The notes under the pieces: model-generated | What the model was told of the DNA's origin: nothing | Database searches by the model: none | The model's input: the letters and a program-made list of their open reading frames with translations, nothing else | Shown here: positions 44,562 to 53,295 of the stretch, one piece after another | Position numbering within the stretch: the stretch's first letter is position 1 | Layout of the letters: each line of letters starts with the position of its first letter | Position numbers and translations under genes: made by a program | Assembly: GCF_000002875.2 (NCBI RefSeq) | Contig: NC_009401.2 | Span: 261,843-325,842 of the forward strand | Direction: 5' to 3' | Source: Leishmania infantum JPCM5 | Taxonomy: Eukaryota > Euglenozoa > Kinetoplastea > Trypanosomatida > Trypanosomatidae | Length of the DNA stretch: 64,000 nt

Positions 44562-45122
44562 GTCCCTTCGGCCACACAACATGAGGGCCCGTTCCACTCT
44601 CGAGCCGCCGACCCTGCCCTGCCACAGGCCACCCGTCGCGTGGCGCGAAGCAGCCGTAGACACACGCCGGCGCGGCACTGCGCCAACTCGGGCATCGCAG
44701 CACGGCCTCTGCCTCGAGCCCTCCCCACCCACCCGCCTTGCAGTGCCGCCTCACAGCCGCTCCCCATTTGTGCCGGTGGCCGCGTGGTGCATCTCCCGCG
44801 GTGGCGCAGGCTCCCTCCACCGGTGGGCGGCGAGGGCGGGGCGGGATGTGCTCGAGTCGCGCTGGCGCCTCGCCGATCGTATGGATGGTGCAGGCGTGCT
44901 CGCGGTCTCGGGTCGCTCCGACGCCACGCCGTCGAGGGTGTGGCCGTCGGCATCGGTGGCGATGAGGCGCCCTGACTTCGCCACGTCGCAGGCGCTCGGC
45001 CCTGTGACCGCCGGAAGTGGCTCTGGCACTTGGCAGGGACAGAGGGACCGCCTGGCTTCCTCACACAGTGGGGGTGCTGGACCCTGAGATGCCACGCACG
45101 GAGGTCTCCCCAGCTATCAGGG
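44562..45122 (-). mobile_element. SIDER retroposon, copy D
   Basis: A ~560-bp copy in the transcription direction, in the stretch expected to be the 3' UTR of the PP2A B''-type gene. Its 5' end (minus strand from 45122) is CCCTGATAGCTGGGGAGACC, as in copy B, with terminal pairing to TCAGGG (plus-strand 45082-45087). Its 3' end reads ...TTGTGTGGCCGAAGGGAC, a subtype shared with copy E and different from A, B and C. The interior is nearly identical to the other copies. Confidence 0.87.
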
Positions 45123-46066
45123 TATGAACGTTGAAGAAAAGCAAAAAAAAAAACAAAGGTGGGTAAAAAGCCAGGAGTGGAGCAGCAACAGCACTGACAG
45201 CAAAACAGAGGAAGGAGAGGAGGAGGAAAAGAGCAGCAAACAAGTCCTGATGTATGTGCGAGTGCCAATGGTAACGCTGCCGGCGTTCCCCCGCGTCCCC
45301 CACCCCACCCCTTTTTGGTTGTTGTTCGAAGAGGTCACACAAACGTGCAAAATGAGAAAACAATGCTTTTCTTTTTTTTTGGTTTTTTCCTGAGCCGCGC
45401 AAATGGAGAGGAGTACAGTAGCTTCCGCGTAAGTCCTCACCGATGTGTGTGTGTGTTTGTGTTTGCACGCATCTGGAAGTCCTCTTTGCGCTTCTGCCAT
45501 ATTGCCTCAGAACTCTATGGAAGGCGCCAAACACCGTGATGCGTGCAGCGATGAGTGCAGAAGCGCGTGATAGGAGGAAAACGAAAAAAAGAAAGGAAGG
45601 GAGGACAGGCTTGAAACGGGATAGAAGAAGGGGGGAGGGGAGGGGAGGGGAGGTGGCGGCAACAACGCCAACACGAAAAAGCAATGACAAGAGGAGGTAG
45701 AGGGAGGGGAGTTGGGGGGATACATGTACACACACACAAAGACACACACACACACAAACACACAAAGAGCCGGAGAAAAGAAAAGAGAGGGAGGATGCGG
45801 TGGTGGGTTTGGGACAAACGCCAGGCGAGCATACTGCTAGCCCTCACCCGCTCAGTGGAGGGCGACAACGAGGACACAAGGAGAACAAAGGGGTAGGAGA
45901 AGCAGAGGCGTGTGTAGCATCCTACTAGGCTGCCACGGAGCAACGTGAGATAAGGGACACACAGTAGCAAACGATGGAGTGGCAGTAAAAAGAAAAGGTC
46001 AGCACCATCCCCAACAGCCTCACAGGCAGGTGGCCTCTGTCGTATGCAGAAGGGGAGAGACGGTGG
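45123..46066. other. Intergenic / 3' UTR of the PP2A B''-type gene
   Basis: A-rich and purine-rich DNA, with GGGGA repeats near 45630-45655 and CA runs at 45728-45760. No gene is supported. Confidence 0.5.
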
Positions 46067-49000
46067 TCAATCCTCTCCATCTGCCTCCAACGCCATGCGG
46101 TCGTACTCTAGACGGGCAAAGCGGTCCCATGTTGACTGCTCTGGGCCACCGAGCAAGCGCTCCTCGTGCGCTACAAACGGATCGCGTTGCTCAAACTGCA
46201 AGAACTTCACCACGTTCGTCAGCAGGTTCAGCGCCACCGCAGCCGCCTCAGGCTCCCGCATGAGGTCTGAAAGAAAGAGCCCGCGATACTCAGAGCACCG
46301 CATCATGTCGAACACCTGGCACACGACGTCCTCGAAAGTGACCAGCCCTTCCTGCACGTACTGGGCAATCTTGTCACACGTGGCGTTGTAAAACTGGCGT
46401 AGCTCATAGACAGAAAGCACCCCATCCCCGTCCAGGTCAAGAACGCGAAACCAGTAGCGGATAGCTTGCGGTGTGGACTTATCCTCCTCCGAGAGGCAGA
46501 ACCAAACAAAATCTTCGTAGCCGATGCGATGCGGCACATTGCAGCGGCGCCGCCGCCCGACCCCAGCAAAGACGCGCTGCACAATGCACGGGTTCATAAC
46601 ATCCTCCGGGGCGTACCGCATGAGGTCCTCTGGTGCCAGTAGCATGTCGCGGTCCTCGTCTAGCTCCCAGAAGCGGCAGTACAGCACGTAAAAGTGCTCG
46701 TAGGAGAAGAAGAGAAGTACCATGTTGATGTCCTCAGCAGAATCGACCTGACGAAAGGCGTCGATCAGCCGCGACGCAGCCAGCTCCGAATAACTAATGC
46801 AGCCCCGGTCAAAGCGGTCGAGCTCGTAGAAGATGCGGTAGATGACGGTGTCGAGGTACTTGGTCTGGAAGTCAGGTGTCTGCCGCAGAAACGCAAGCCC
46901 CGGGTGATAAGTGAGGAGAACATTAATGTAGGCGACAAAGTCCTTGGGTAGCAAAAAGGACCGCAGGGGTGACGCGCTAAAGGAGGGTCCCGGGGTCGCC
47001 GCAGCCTGGTCGTTTGTCTCTGTTGCTGCGCTCATAGCCGCCAGCGACGCCGCTGCTGCTGGCGAGGTCGGCAGGCGGGAAGAGAGAATCAGCAGGTCGA
47101 AAATGCGCCTCACCATGTCCTTGTTCTTCAGGTAGGCCTCGTAGAAATTCTTCATGTGCTGCGCGGTGATGAGAAAAACGGATGGCAGTCCAGTCGCACC
47201 ACTGCCGCCGCCGTTGGCTGTGTGACTCATTAGCGACGATGAGGACCCCAGGCGACCGTTGCCGTGGCGGGTCTGAGGTGGACTACGATGCTCTGCCGCG
47301 TCAGCATTCCCATTGTGCATCTCCCACTGTATAAGGCGCAATATGACAAAGGCGAAATATCGCGGGACGCCAAAGCACTGGGAGCACAGGCGTTGCACGC
47401 ACTGAATAAACTGCTGCCTGTACAGGAGCTCCTGCTTAGCGAAGGGTAAATTGGTGTGGTTGTGGCTACCGCTGCGCAGACGTCCACCCAGCAGCCAAAC
47501 CCGCTGAGAATGTCTAGGAAGGGGCGGAAGACGGCCAAACTCGCGCTGAATGTAATGCGCCACCTGCCGGTCATCGAGCGCGTGCAACTGTGACATCGGC
47601 GCCACCTTCTGCGCCCGTCGCGATTCGGGAAAGAGTACGCTGTCTTTGCTGGTTCCAACGAGCGCCCCCGCGTTCGCGCCCACGCGGCTGCTCTCCCCTC
47701 CGTCGTACATAGGGGCCGACATGGAGACGCCGTCGGCAATCTTTAAATGAGGGTTCTCGTGCTTGCTGGAGAGAGGTCCGCTGATCATCATCTCTCGCGT
47801 AGTCGGGCGCCCGAGGGGGAAGTAGAAGCGAGGTATCTCCTCGTATGTGGCCTCCCGCCGCGACGGCGCTGCTCTTAGGTTGTTGCTGCGGCTCCGCTGG
47901 CGCGGAGAGGGGGAGTTGTGGGAGGAGTTGGGAAGAGCCTCCTCCGATGACGAATGATGCAAGGACGGCGATTCCGTGTATCGGTGCGGCGAGGCTCTTG
48001 CGTCGCTCGCGGCATCTGTACGCTCGCGCGATGCCGCCGTACCAAGCGAGACACCACTTCTCGGCGTCAGGGGTGCTACATGCTTCTCTGGTGTCAGTGA
48101 CGCCACGGGCAACGCAGCGGATTCGTCAGTGTCCCCTTTGACATCCTGCGGGGTTGGCGAACGCGATCCATCCGCAGGCGGCACCCGCCTCTCTTGTGCA
48201 GAAACGGCACCCTTTCTACTTTTACGTCGGCGCCGACGGGCACTAGTCGAGCGCACCCTAGCACCATTCGCCGAAGGGGTCGCCTCATCTGGCGGCAACG
48301 TTGTCCCTCGCACAGCGAGTGCAGGAGAGGAAAATGCAATCGCAACGGCGTGCGGAGTCGGAGTGGAAGCAGGAGTGGCCTGATCGACGGATGGAGCTGG
48401 GGCTTCGTCAGCCAAAGGCCGCGGACCTTCCTTGCTGCACTCCAGCTTTCTCTTGTCCTCCTCGCCGTGAGCAGTGGATGAGGGAGGCTCACCGTCCGAC
48501 TCGAGTGCTACGCTCGTGGTAATCAGTTTGTTCTTGGGGGACACCTTTTTCGGCGGCGCCTTCGTCGAAGGTGGGTTGGCGCATGTGGCGACGGGCTGGA
48601 TGGTGCCACCACGTTGCTGTAGCTGCAGAGAGGACGCACTGTCGCGTGACGCTGCAGTGCAGGCATCGCTGCCACCCCATGCCTCCTTCGCCTTTGCAAT
48701 TCCAGCGTCCACGAGCACGTCTCGAATGACTGCGTCGAGGCCGGCCCGAGTGCTTGGCATGCTCATCCAGTGCCGCATCAGCTCCAACATTTTCCACCGC
48801 GCGATTTCGTGTCCTGGTGGTCCGCGTTCTTGAAGACTCTCAAAACGCTGCTGCTGCGCCGCTGTAAACCCCGCGAACCGGGCCGACAACGTTGCTGGCG
48901 AGGACGCCGCGGAGTCTTGAGGTGGTGACTCGACAGCTAGAGAGGTCGAGACTCCGGCATGGCGAGAGTAGTGTCGGGGCCCCTTTGCCTCTTCGCCATT

Positions 49001-50008
49001 GTCTTTCCCATCTCGGTGGGTGCCCAGCTCCGGCGAAGCAGTGCGCGCGATTTCCTCAGCGGAAGACGACACCGGCGGCGAGGAGTGAAGATGCAAGCGC
49101 GGCGAAAGCTGCTGGTGCTGGTGACGCGATGAGCTGCTTTCATTGGCGATGGATGGAGCGGAAGGACTGCTAGCTGCCCGCCAAAGTACGGGATAGCGAT
49201 ATCGAGTCTGTCGATCAAACTCCTTGACAGGGCAGTCCTTTTCATCCATCAAGGCTGGAGCGCCTTCGACGTCGTCCATTTGAAAAAAGTGGTCGCCATT
49301 GTAGTCGCGCAGCATCGTGTAGCGGTCACCTGCTGCGCTTCTCCCCGACACTGCCCCAGACGCCCCTGTGTACTGATTGAAGTGTCCGTGGCTACCTGGG
49401 AGAGTCCCAGGTGCTGTGGAGTTCATCCCCGCACCACTCACTACCTCGTTGGCGCGGCGCCGCACAATGTGAGACGAGCGATTAAGACCGTCGTCGTAGC
49501 CGCTACAGTTGTCCTCCCTGCCCGCCGATCCATTCGCCGTGGCGCCGCCTATGTGCCTGGTGTTGTGAGAGCTAGGTAGCACTGCTTCTACTCTCCCAGA
49601 CGGCGTTGCCTGTGTGGTACCCCGATCACCAGCGGCGACAGACGGTACAGACGTGCTCCGATGAGACACACGGCGACCAGCTGCCATTATGTTTGCAGTG
49701 TTCCTGCGGAAGCCGTAGTGCGGCGATGGTGTGGAGGGGGGTGCGAAGACGGTCGGCTGAGAACCAGATGCAGATACTCGGTGCTTTGCTAGCGCAGACT
49801 CTCTGCTGCGGTCGTTGGAGGTGCTACTGCTGCCCGCCGTGGTCGGAGAAGTCGAGCCGACATGACTGCTACTGCCGCTTCTCCGCGCTTGCCCCTCCTC
49901 TTCGGACCGCGACCAATGCGCGCGCGGCGACACGCGTGCCAAGGGTTTTTCGTTCACCCCGTCGCATGCGCACTCTAGTTGACTGTTCATCCGGCCATCT
50001 TGACGCAT
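46067..50008 (-). CDS. PP2A B''-type (PPP2R3/TON2-like) EF-hand regulatory subunit
   Basis: A 1313-aa protein. The C-terminal ~450 residues match the B'' family of protein phosphatase 2A regulatory subunits: a conserved FYELDRFDRGCISYSEL segment, FSYEHFYVLYCRFWELDEDRDMLL, IGYEDFVWFCLSEEDKSTPQAIRYWFRVLD and a canonical EF-hand loop DLDGDGVLSVYE (about 1191-1202). The acidic positions of that loop are intact, so Ca2+ binding is expected. B'' subunits direct PP2A to centrosomes or cortical microtubules in other eukaryotes; the role here is inferred. The N-terminal ~800 residues are Ser/Pro/Arg-rich and disordered, far longer than in TON2/FASS or PR72. Met7 (ATG at 49990) may be the true start: the first AG after the splice-type pyrimidine tract leaves only 5 nt before the ATG at 50008. 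Confidence 0.88.
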   Translation of the reverse strand: MRQDGRMNSQLECACDGVNEKPLARVSPRAHWSRSEEEGQARRSGSSSHVGSTSPTTAGSSSTSNDRSRESALAKHRVSASGSQPTVFAPPSTPSPHYGFRRNTANIMAAGRRVSHRSTSVPSVAAGDRGTTQATPSGRVEAVLPSSHNTRHIGGATANGSAGREDNCSGYDDGLNRSSHIVRRRANEVVSGAGMNSTAPGTLPGSHGHFNQYTGASGAVSGRSAAGDRYTMLRDYNGDHFFQMDDVEGAPALMDEKDCPVKEFDRQTRYRYPVLWRAASSPSAPSIANESSSSRHQHQQLSPRLHLHSSPPVSSSAEEIARTASPELGTHRDGKDNGEEAKGPRHYSRHAGVSTSLAVESPPQDSAASSPATLSARFAGFTAAQQQRFESLQERGPPGHEIARWKMLELMRHWMSMPSTRAGLDAVIRDVLVDAGIAKAKEAWGGSDACTAASRDSASSLQLQQRGGTIQPVATCANPPSTKAPPKKVSPKNKLITTSVALESDGEPPSSTAHGEEDKRKLECSKEGPRPLADEAPAPSVDQATPASTPTPHAVAIAFSSPALAVRGTTLPPDEATPSANGARVRSTSARRRRRKSRKGAVSAQERRVPPADGSRSPTPQDVKGDTDESAALPVASLTPEKHVAPLTPRSGVSLGTAASRERTDAASDARASPHRYTESPSLHHSSSEEALPNSSHNSPSPRQRSRSNNLRAAPSRREATYEEIPRFYFPLGRPTTREMMISGPLSSKHENPHLKIADGVSMSAPMYDGGESSRVGANAGALVGTSKDSVLFPESRRAQKVAPMSQLHALDDRQVAHYIQREFGRLPPLPRHSQRVWLLGGRLRSGSHNHTNLPFAKQELLYRQQFIQCVQRLCSQCFGVPRYFAFVILRLIQWEMHNGNADAAEHRSPPQTRHGNGRLGSSSSLMSHTANGGGSGATGLPSVFLITAQHMKNFYEAYLKNKDMVRRIFDLLILSSRLPTSPAAAASLAAMSAATETNDQAAATPGPSFSASPLRSFLLPKDFVAYINVLLTYHPGLAFLRQTPDFQTKYLDTVIYRIFYELDRFDRGCISYSELAASRLIDAFRQVDSAEDINMVLLFFSYEHFYVLYCRFWELDEDRDMLLAPEDLMRYAPEDVMNPCIVQRVFAGVGRRRRCNVPHRIGYEDFVWFCLSEEDKSTPQAIRYWFRVLDLDGDGVLSVYELRQFYNATCDKIAQYVQEGLVTFEDVVCQVFDMMRCSEYRGLFLSDLMREPEAAAVALNLLTNVVKFLQFEQRDPFVAHEERLLGGPEQSTWDRFARLEYDRMALEADGED

Positions 50009-50013
50009 TTACA

Positions 50014-50046
50014 CTACGTAGCATAAACAAAAGAGGGGGAGAGAGC
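50014..50046 (-). promoter_or_regulatory. Predicted trans-splice signal of the PP2A B''-type gene
   Basis: Purines at 50029-50046 on the plus strand give a pyrimidine tract in the transcript; the first AG after it corresponds to CT at 50014-50015. Use of this site would place 5 nt before the first ATG (50008) and 23 nt before the second (49990), favouring the second. Confidence 0.45.
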
Positions 50047-51537
50047 AGACAACGATGTGCTAGGGGTGTGCCGGCTCGAAAAACGAGGATGAAGTCAATG
50101 TCGCCCTGTTTTTCTTTTGCAGCTCGGGCTCCCTACCTCCTTTCCACGCAGCAGAGGCAGAGGAGAGGCAAGCAGGGCAAAGGCCGAGCTGATGGCAATG
50201 CGGCGTCGCAGCGGCAGACAGATTGGTACGCCCTCAATACGGAAGCAAGCGAAAGAATCGAGTAAGGGTAGCGACACACAGACCTACGCGTTGAGCACGC
50301 TCGCACAAGCATACAACAGTGAAGGTGAATGTGCGTGTGGAACAAGGAATCGCAGCGTGATACGGCTCTGCTCACATCGAATTAGAGTCGAAGGAAAGAA
50401 ACCAAAAGACAAGAGTGGCTGAAGAGGAGGGGGGAGGTGGGCGGAAAGAGGGGTAAGAAGAACCCTTCCTTCTTGTTAACTTTGCGCGTGTGAAAGAGGA
50501 TAGAAAGAAAGGAAGTGCACCCTGCACGCGCACACAGAGAAGTACAGACCCCTTGCTCGGCGCGCGAAGTCCGATGCCAAAGTTAGACGAACAAGGTCTC
50601 TGGTTCGCGACACCGAAAGATGTGCAGGAAATGGAGAGAAGGGAGGAAAAGAACCAGGGAAGGCAGGACAGAGGAAGAACTCCGTCGGTAGCAGCACCCG
50701 TCTCGCTCAAGTTTGCTGTATAACGAAAAGCAGAAGACAGGGAAAGCCGGGGTGTTGCCCGAGTGTATTCTGCGCCGTTGTGGAGGGAAGTGGAGGTGTC
50801 AAAAGAGCGAGGAGCGAAAGGCAGGAGGCAGCAAGTGAGTATAATAATAATAATATTTCATTCGAAAAGAGCTACAAACATAGGCGTCTCCTTTGTCGTG
50901 GCTGCATGTGGCTTGCAGTCACGTGCGCAAAGGGAGTCGACCGAGCTCAGTGCAGCCCTCGCGCTAGCACAGTTGCCTTTTGCCGCATTCCAGGTGGAAC
51001 GTCGGCGTGAGCTAGGGCACTCAATCGTCAAGCCCTCAACGAGGTCGCAGCTTCTGCACCACACCCCACACGTACGCAAAAAAAAAGCTTAGCTTTCGTT
51101 TTCATTGCTGTTTTTTTTTTCTTGTATGTCCTACTGTTGGTAGCATGCCGTTGGGTGTCAAGCGCCGTTGATCTCTATGCAGCATTGATGCTAGCAGCGA
51201 GCAGCACGAAGATAGAAGCGCGCAGTGACAGTCAAATCGAATGAGAGGCAAACGCAATAGGTAGAAACATGTCAAACGAAGCAGCAGCTTGTGGGTGTGT
51301 GGATGTGTCGGTGCGCGGAGAGTTCGGACAGGGGTTCGATATCGTGCGGGCATGGGAGAGAGTTCGTACAACTTTTTTCCCCCTTTGGCGAAGTGCGGTA
51401 AAGACAAAGGCACAAAACGAGATAAGCGAGGTGCTCTCGTTGCTGACGGGGGGAGGGAACGATGAGCCCCGGTCAAGGGGTGTAAAGCAGCAGAGCGCTG
51501 CCAAGCGGTCACCTGGAGGGCGCCTCCCCCCTTCTCC
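50047..51537. other. Intergenic region
   Basis: Purine-rich with an ATA/AAT run at 50840-50857. No gene is supported on either strand. Confidence 0.5.
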
Positions 51538-52596
51538 CTATGCCTCTGAGAGTGCGACAGCTTTGAATGTGACTCCGCAGAAGATGGAGATGAGGAGGAG
51601 ATAGGCGACTACCAGCGCCGGCCGCGCTGCAGATAGCACACCGTTCCACTCGGCTACCATCATTTGGCACACAGCGTCGAGATGGTCTGACTCACGTCCG
51701 CGGGCTGCGGCGCAAAGCTCCGATGCCGACGCCCTTGTGAGAACTAACGTCTGCCAAACGCTTTTCAAACACACCACGACAACTAAGCCAGCCAGAGCTG
51801 TGGTACCGTGAGCCATAACCCTGCGCTGGAGAATCGTCTGCGGCCTCAGAAGAGGTGGATGTGGTGAGCATTTATCTGGTTCGATCTCTGTCTTATCAGA
51901 CGCGGGCGCGTCGGCAGCTGCAGGAGCCCCACCTGATTGGCCAGCCATTTTGGCAGCAACCATCGCAGCCAGCTTTTTGTGCCCATCGGGGAGCTCCGTG
52001 TTCATCGCGGTGGCCAAGATGCGGCCCTTCACCCACACGCTCTTCAGGAACTGCACGTACCCGAACGCACGCATCGTCACCTCGGCCGACGCACCGCTGC
52101 CGGCCTGCGTGAATGTCACAAGCGCCTCCGCGCGGAATGCATCACCAAACAGCACACCGGGTACCTGGCTTGAGAACTGCACCGCGAGCGTCGGCGCACC
52201 GCTCACCTTGAATAGAGCGTAGCGCTGGTACTCGATGTACGCGTACGGCTTCCCCATCATCGCCTTCACCAGCGTCGTGCACGTGAACTGGCGCTGGCCC
52301 CGGAACGCACCTCCGTCCTTTGTTGGCCGCCACGGCTCCCACTTCTGGTCCGTGTCCTTCCGCTCTGTGTGGTAGTCCTCCAGCACAGCAGTGCCGTCGT
52401 CGAAGCACACGCCGAACACGTCGAGGACCCCCTTCCCGGTGCACAGCTTCACGGGTGTCATCAACTCCTTCCCGAAGCATGAGAAGTCGCTAAGCGCGCT
52501 GCCATAATCCGTCTCCACCTGCGAGAACGCGTCCATCGACGCCACAGCGGGCATCTTGCCTTCATCGTTTTCGCTCGTCGTTGTTTTGAAAGCCAT
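51538..52596 (-). CDS. Short VASt-domain membrane protein
   Basis: A 352-aa protein beginning MAFKTTTSENDEGK. Residues 3 to about 205 are a VASt (StART-like) domain, the sterol-binding module of yeast Lam and animal GRAMD1/Aster proteins. The rest is a linker and two hydrophobic segments (around ALAGLVVVVCLKSVWQTLVL and ALVVAYLLLISIFCGVTF), so it should be membrane anchored. GRAM domains are missing, unlike its neighbour at 53296-55434. The DNA for codons 3-205 (51982-52590) is the same as 53686-54294 in that neighbour as far as I can read, and the identity stops sharply at both ends. The upstream ATG at 52698 is rejected because the added residues look like UTR. Confidence 0.85.
   Translation of the reverse strand: MAFKTTTSENDEGKMPAVASMDAFSQVETDYGSALSDFSCFGKELMTPVKLCTGKGVLDVFGVCFDDGTAVLEDYHTERKDTDQKWEPWRPTKDGGAFRGQRQFTCTTLVKAMMGKPYAYIEYQRYALFKVSGAPTLAVQFSSQVPGVLFGDAFRAEALVTFTQAGSGASAEVTMRAFGYVQFLKSVWVKGRILATAMNTELPDGHKKLAAMVAAKMAGQSGGAPAAADAPASDKTEIEPDKCSPHPPLLRPQTILQRRVMAHGTTALAGLVVVVCLKSVWQTLVLTRASASELCAAARGRESDHLDAVCQMMVAEWNGVLSAARPALVVAYLLLISIFCGVTFKAVALSEA
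51982..52590 (-). repeat. 609-bp VASt block, copy 1
   Basis: Direct repeat of 53686-54294, in the same orientation; no differences seen on reading the two copies. It starts at codon 3 of the short VASt gene and ends within the Glu-Leu-Pro-Asp-Gly segment at the end of the domain. Confidence 0.9.
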
Positions 52597-53295
52597 TCTC
52601 AATTCTAGAGGCAGGTGTACGCAAGAATCGATGTGGGCTGTGTCGCAGACATCAAGACAGGCGTAGGGAGGGCAATCGATTTTCAAATGCGTTTGCAATC
52701 AACACTGGGATGTGCAAAATACCCCGCTTGCAAAACACGACGAGGACATCAAACAGCAGCAAAAGGAGGATAGCGGAGTAGACCGTAAAGACGATAATTG
52801 GCATCAAGGGAGAAAAGGCATTTGGTGGCAAGAAGAGAAAGACGACACAAGGATGGCATCCTTGCCACACCCATCCACAGCGCCTTCTTCCCGCACTCAC
52901 TACGCCCGTGTGCCGTAAAGCCGCGCTGCAGACGGCACCTCTGGTGACTCAGCGTCACACGCACCTAAAAACTATACCGCATCCCTTGAGTTCAATAATG
53001 CACACAAGCAACAATGGAAGCAGCAAATGGGGGTTGAGGGGGGGGGGCGTGGAGCAAAAGAGTCCAAAAAAAAAGCCCCCACCACCTCAGCGCATTATAG
53101 AGCACACGGTCCGTATCAACCACCAGCGCCATAGAGAGACACCCTTACGCGCAAACAGCTCGTAGGTGAAACATTGACATCCTGTTTCCAAAATGGCGCC
53201 GCCCTTTTCGCTACGAGACAGGCACTAAGTAGCTGAGAGTCCTACTGATCCCAGCAACAGAAGGTCCGCTCGGTCTTTGCTTCTCGGCGTGCGCG
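52597..53295. other. Intergenic region
   Basis: No gene is supported. Contains a G run near 53038-53047 and an A run near 53065-53073. Confidence 0.5.
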
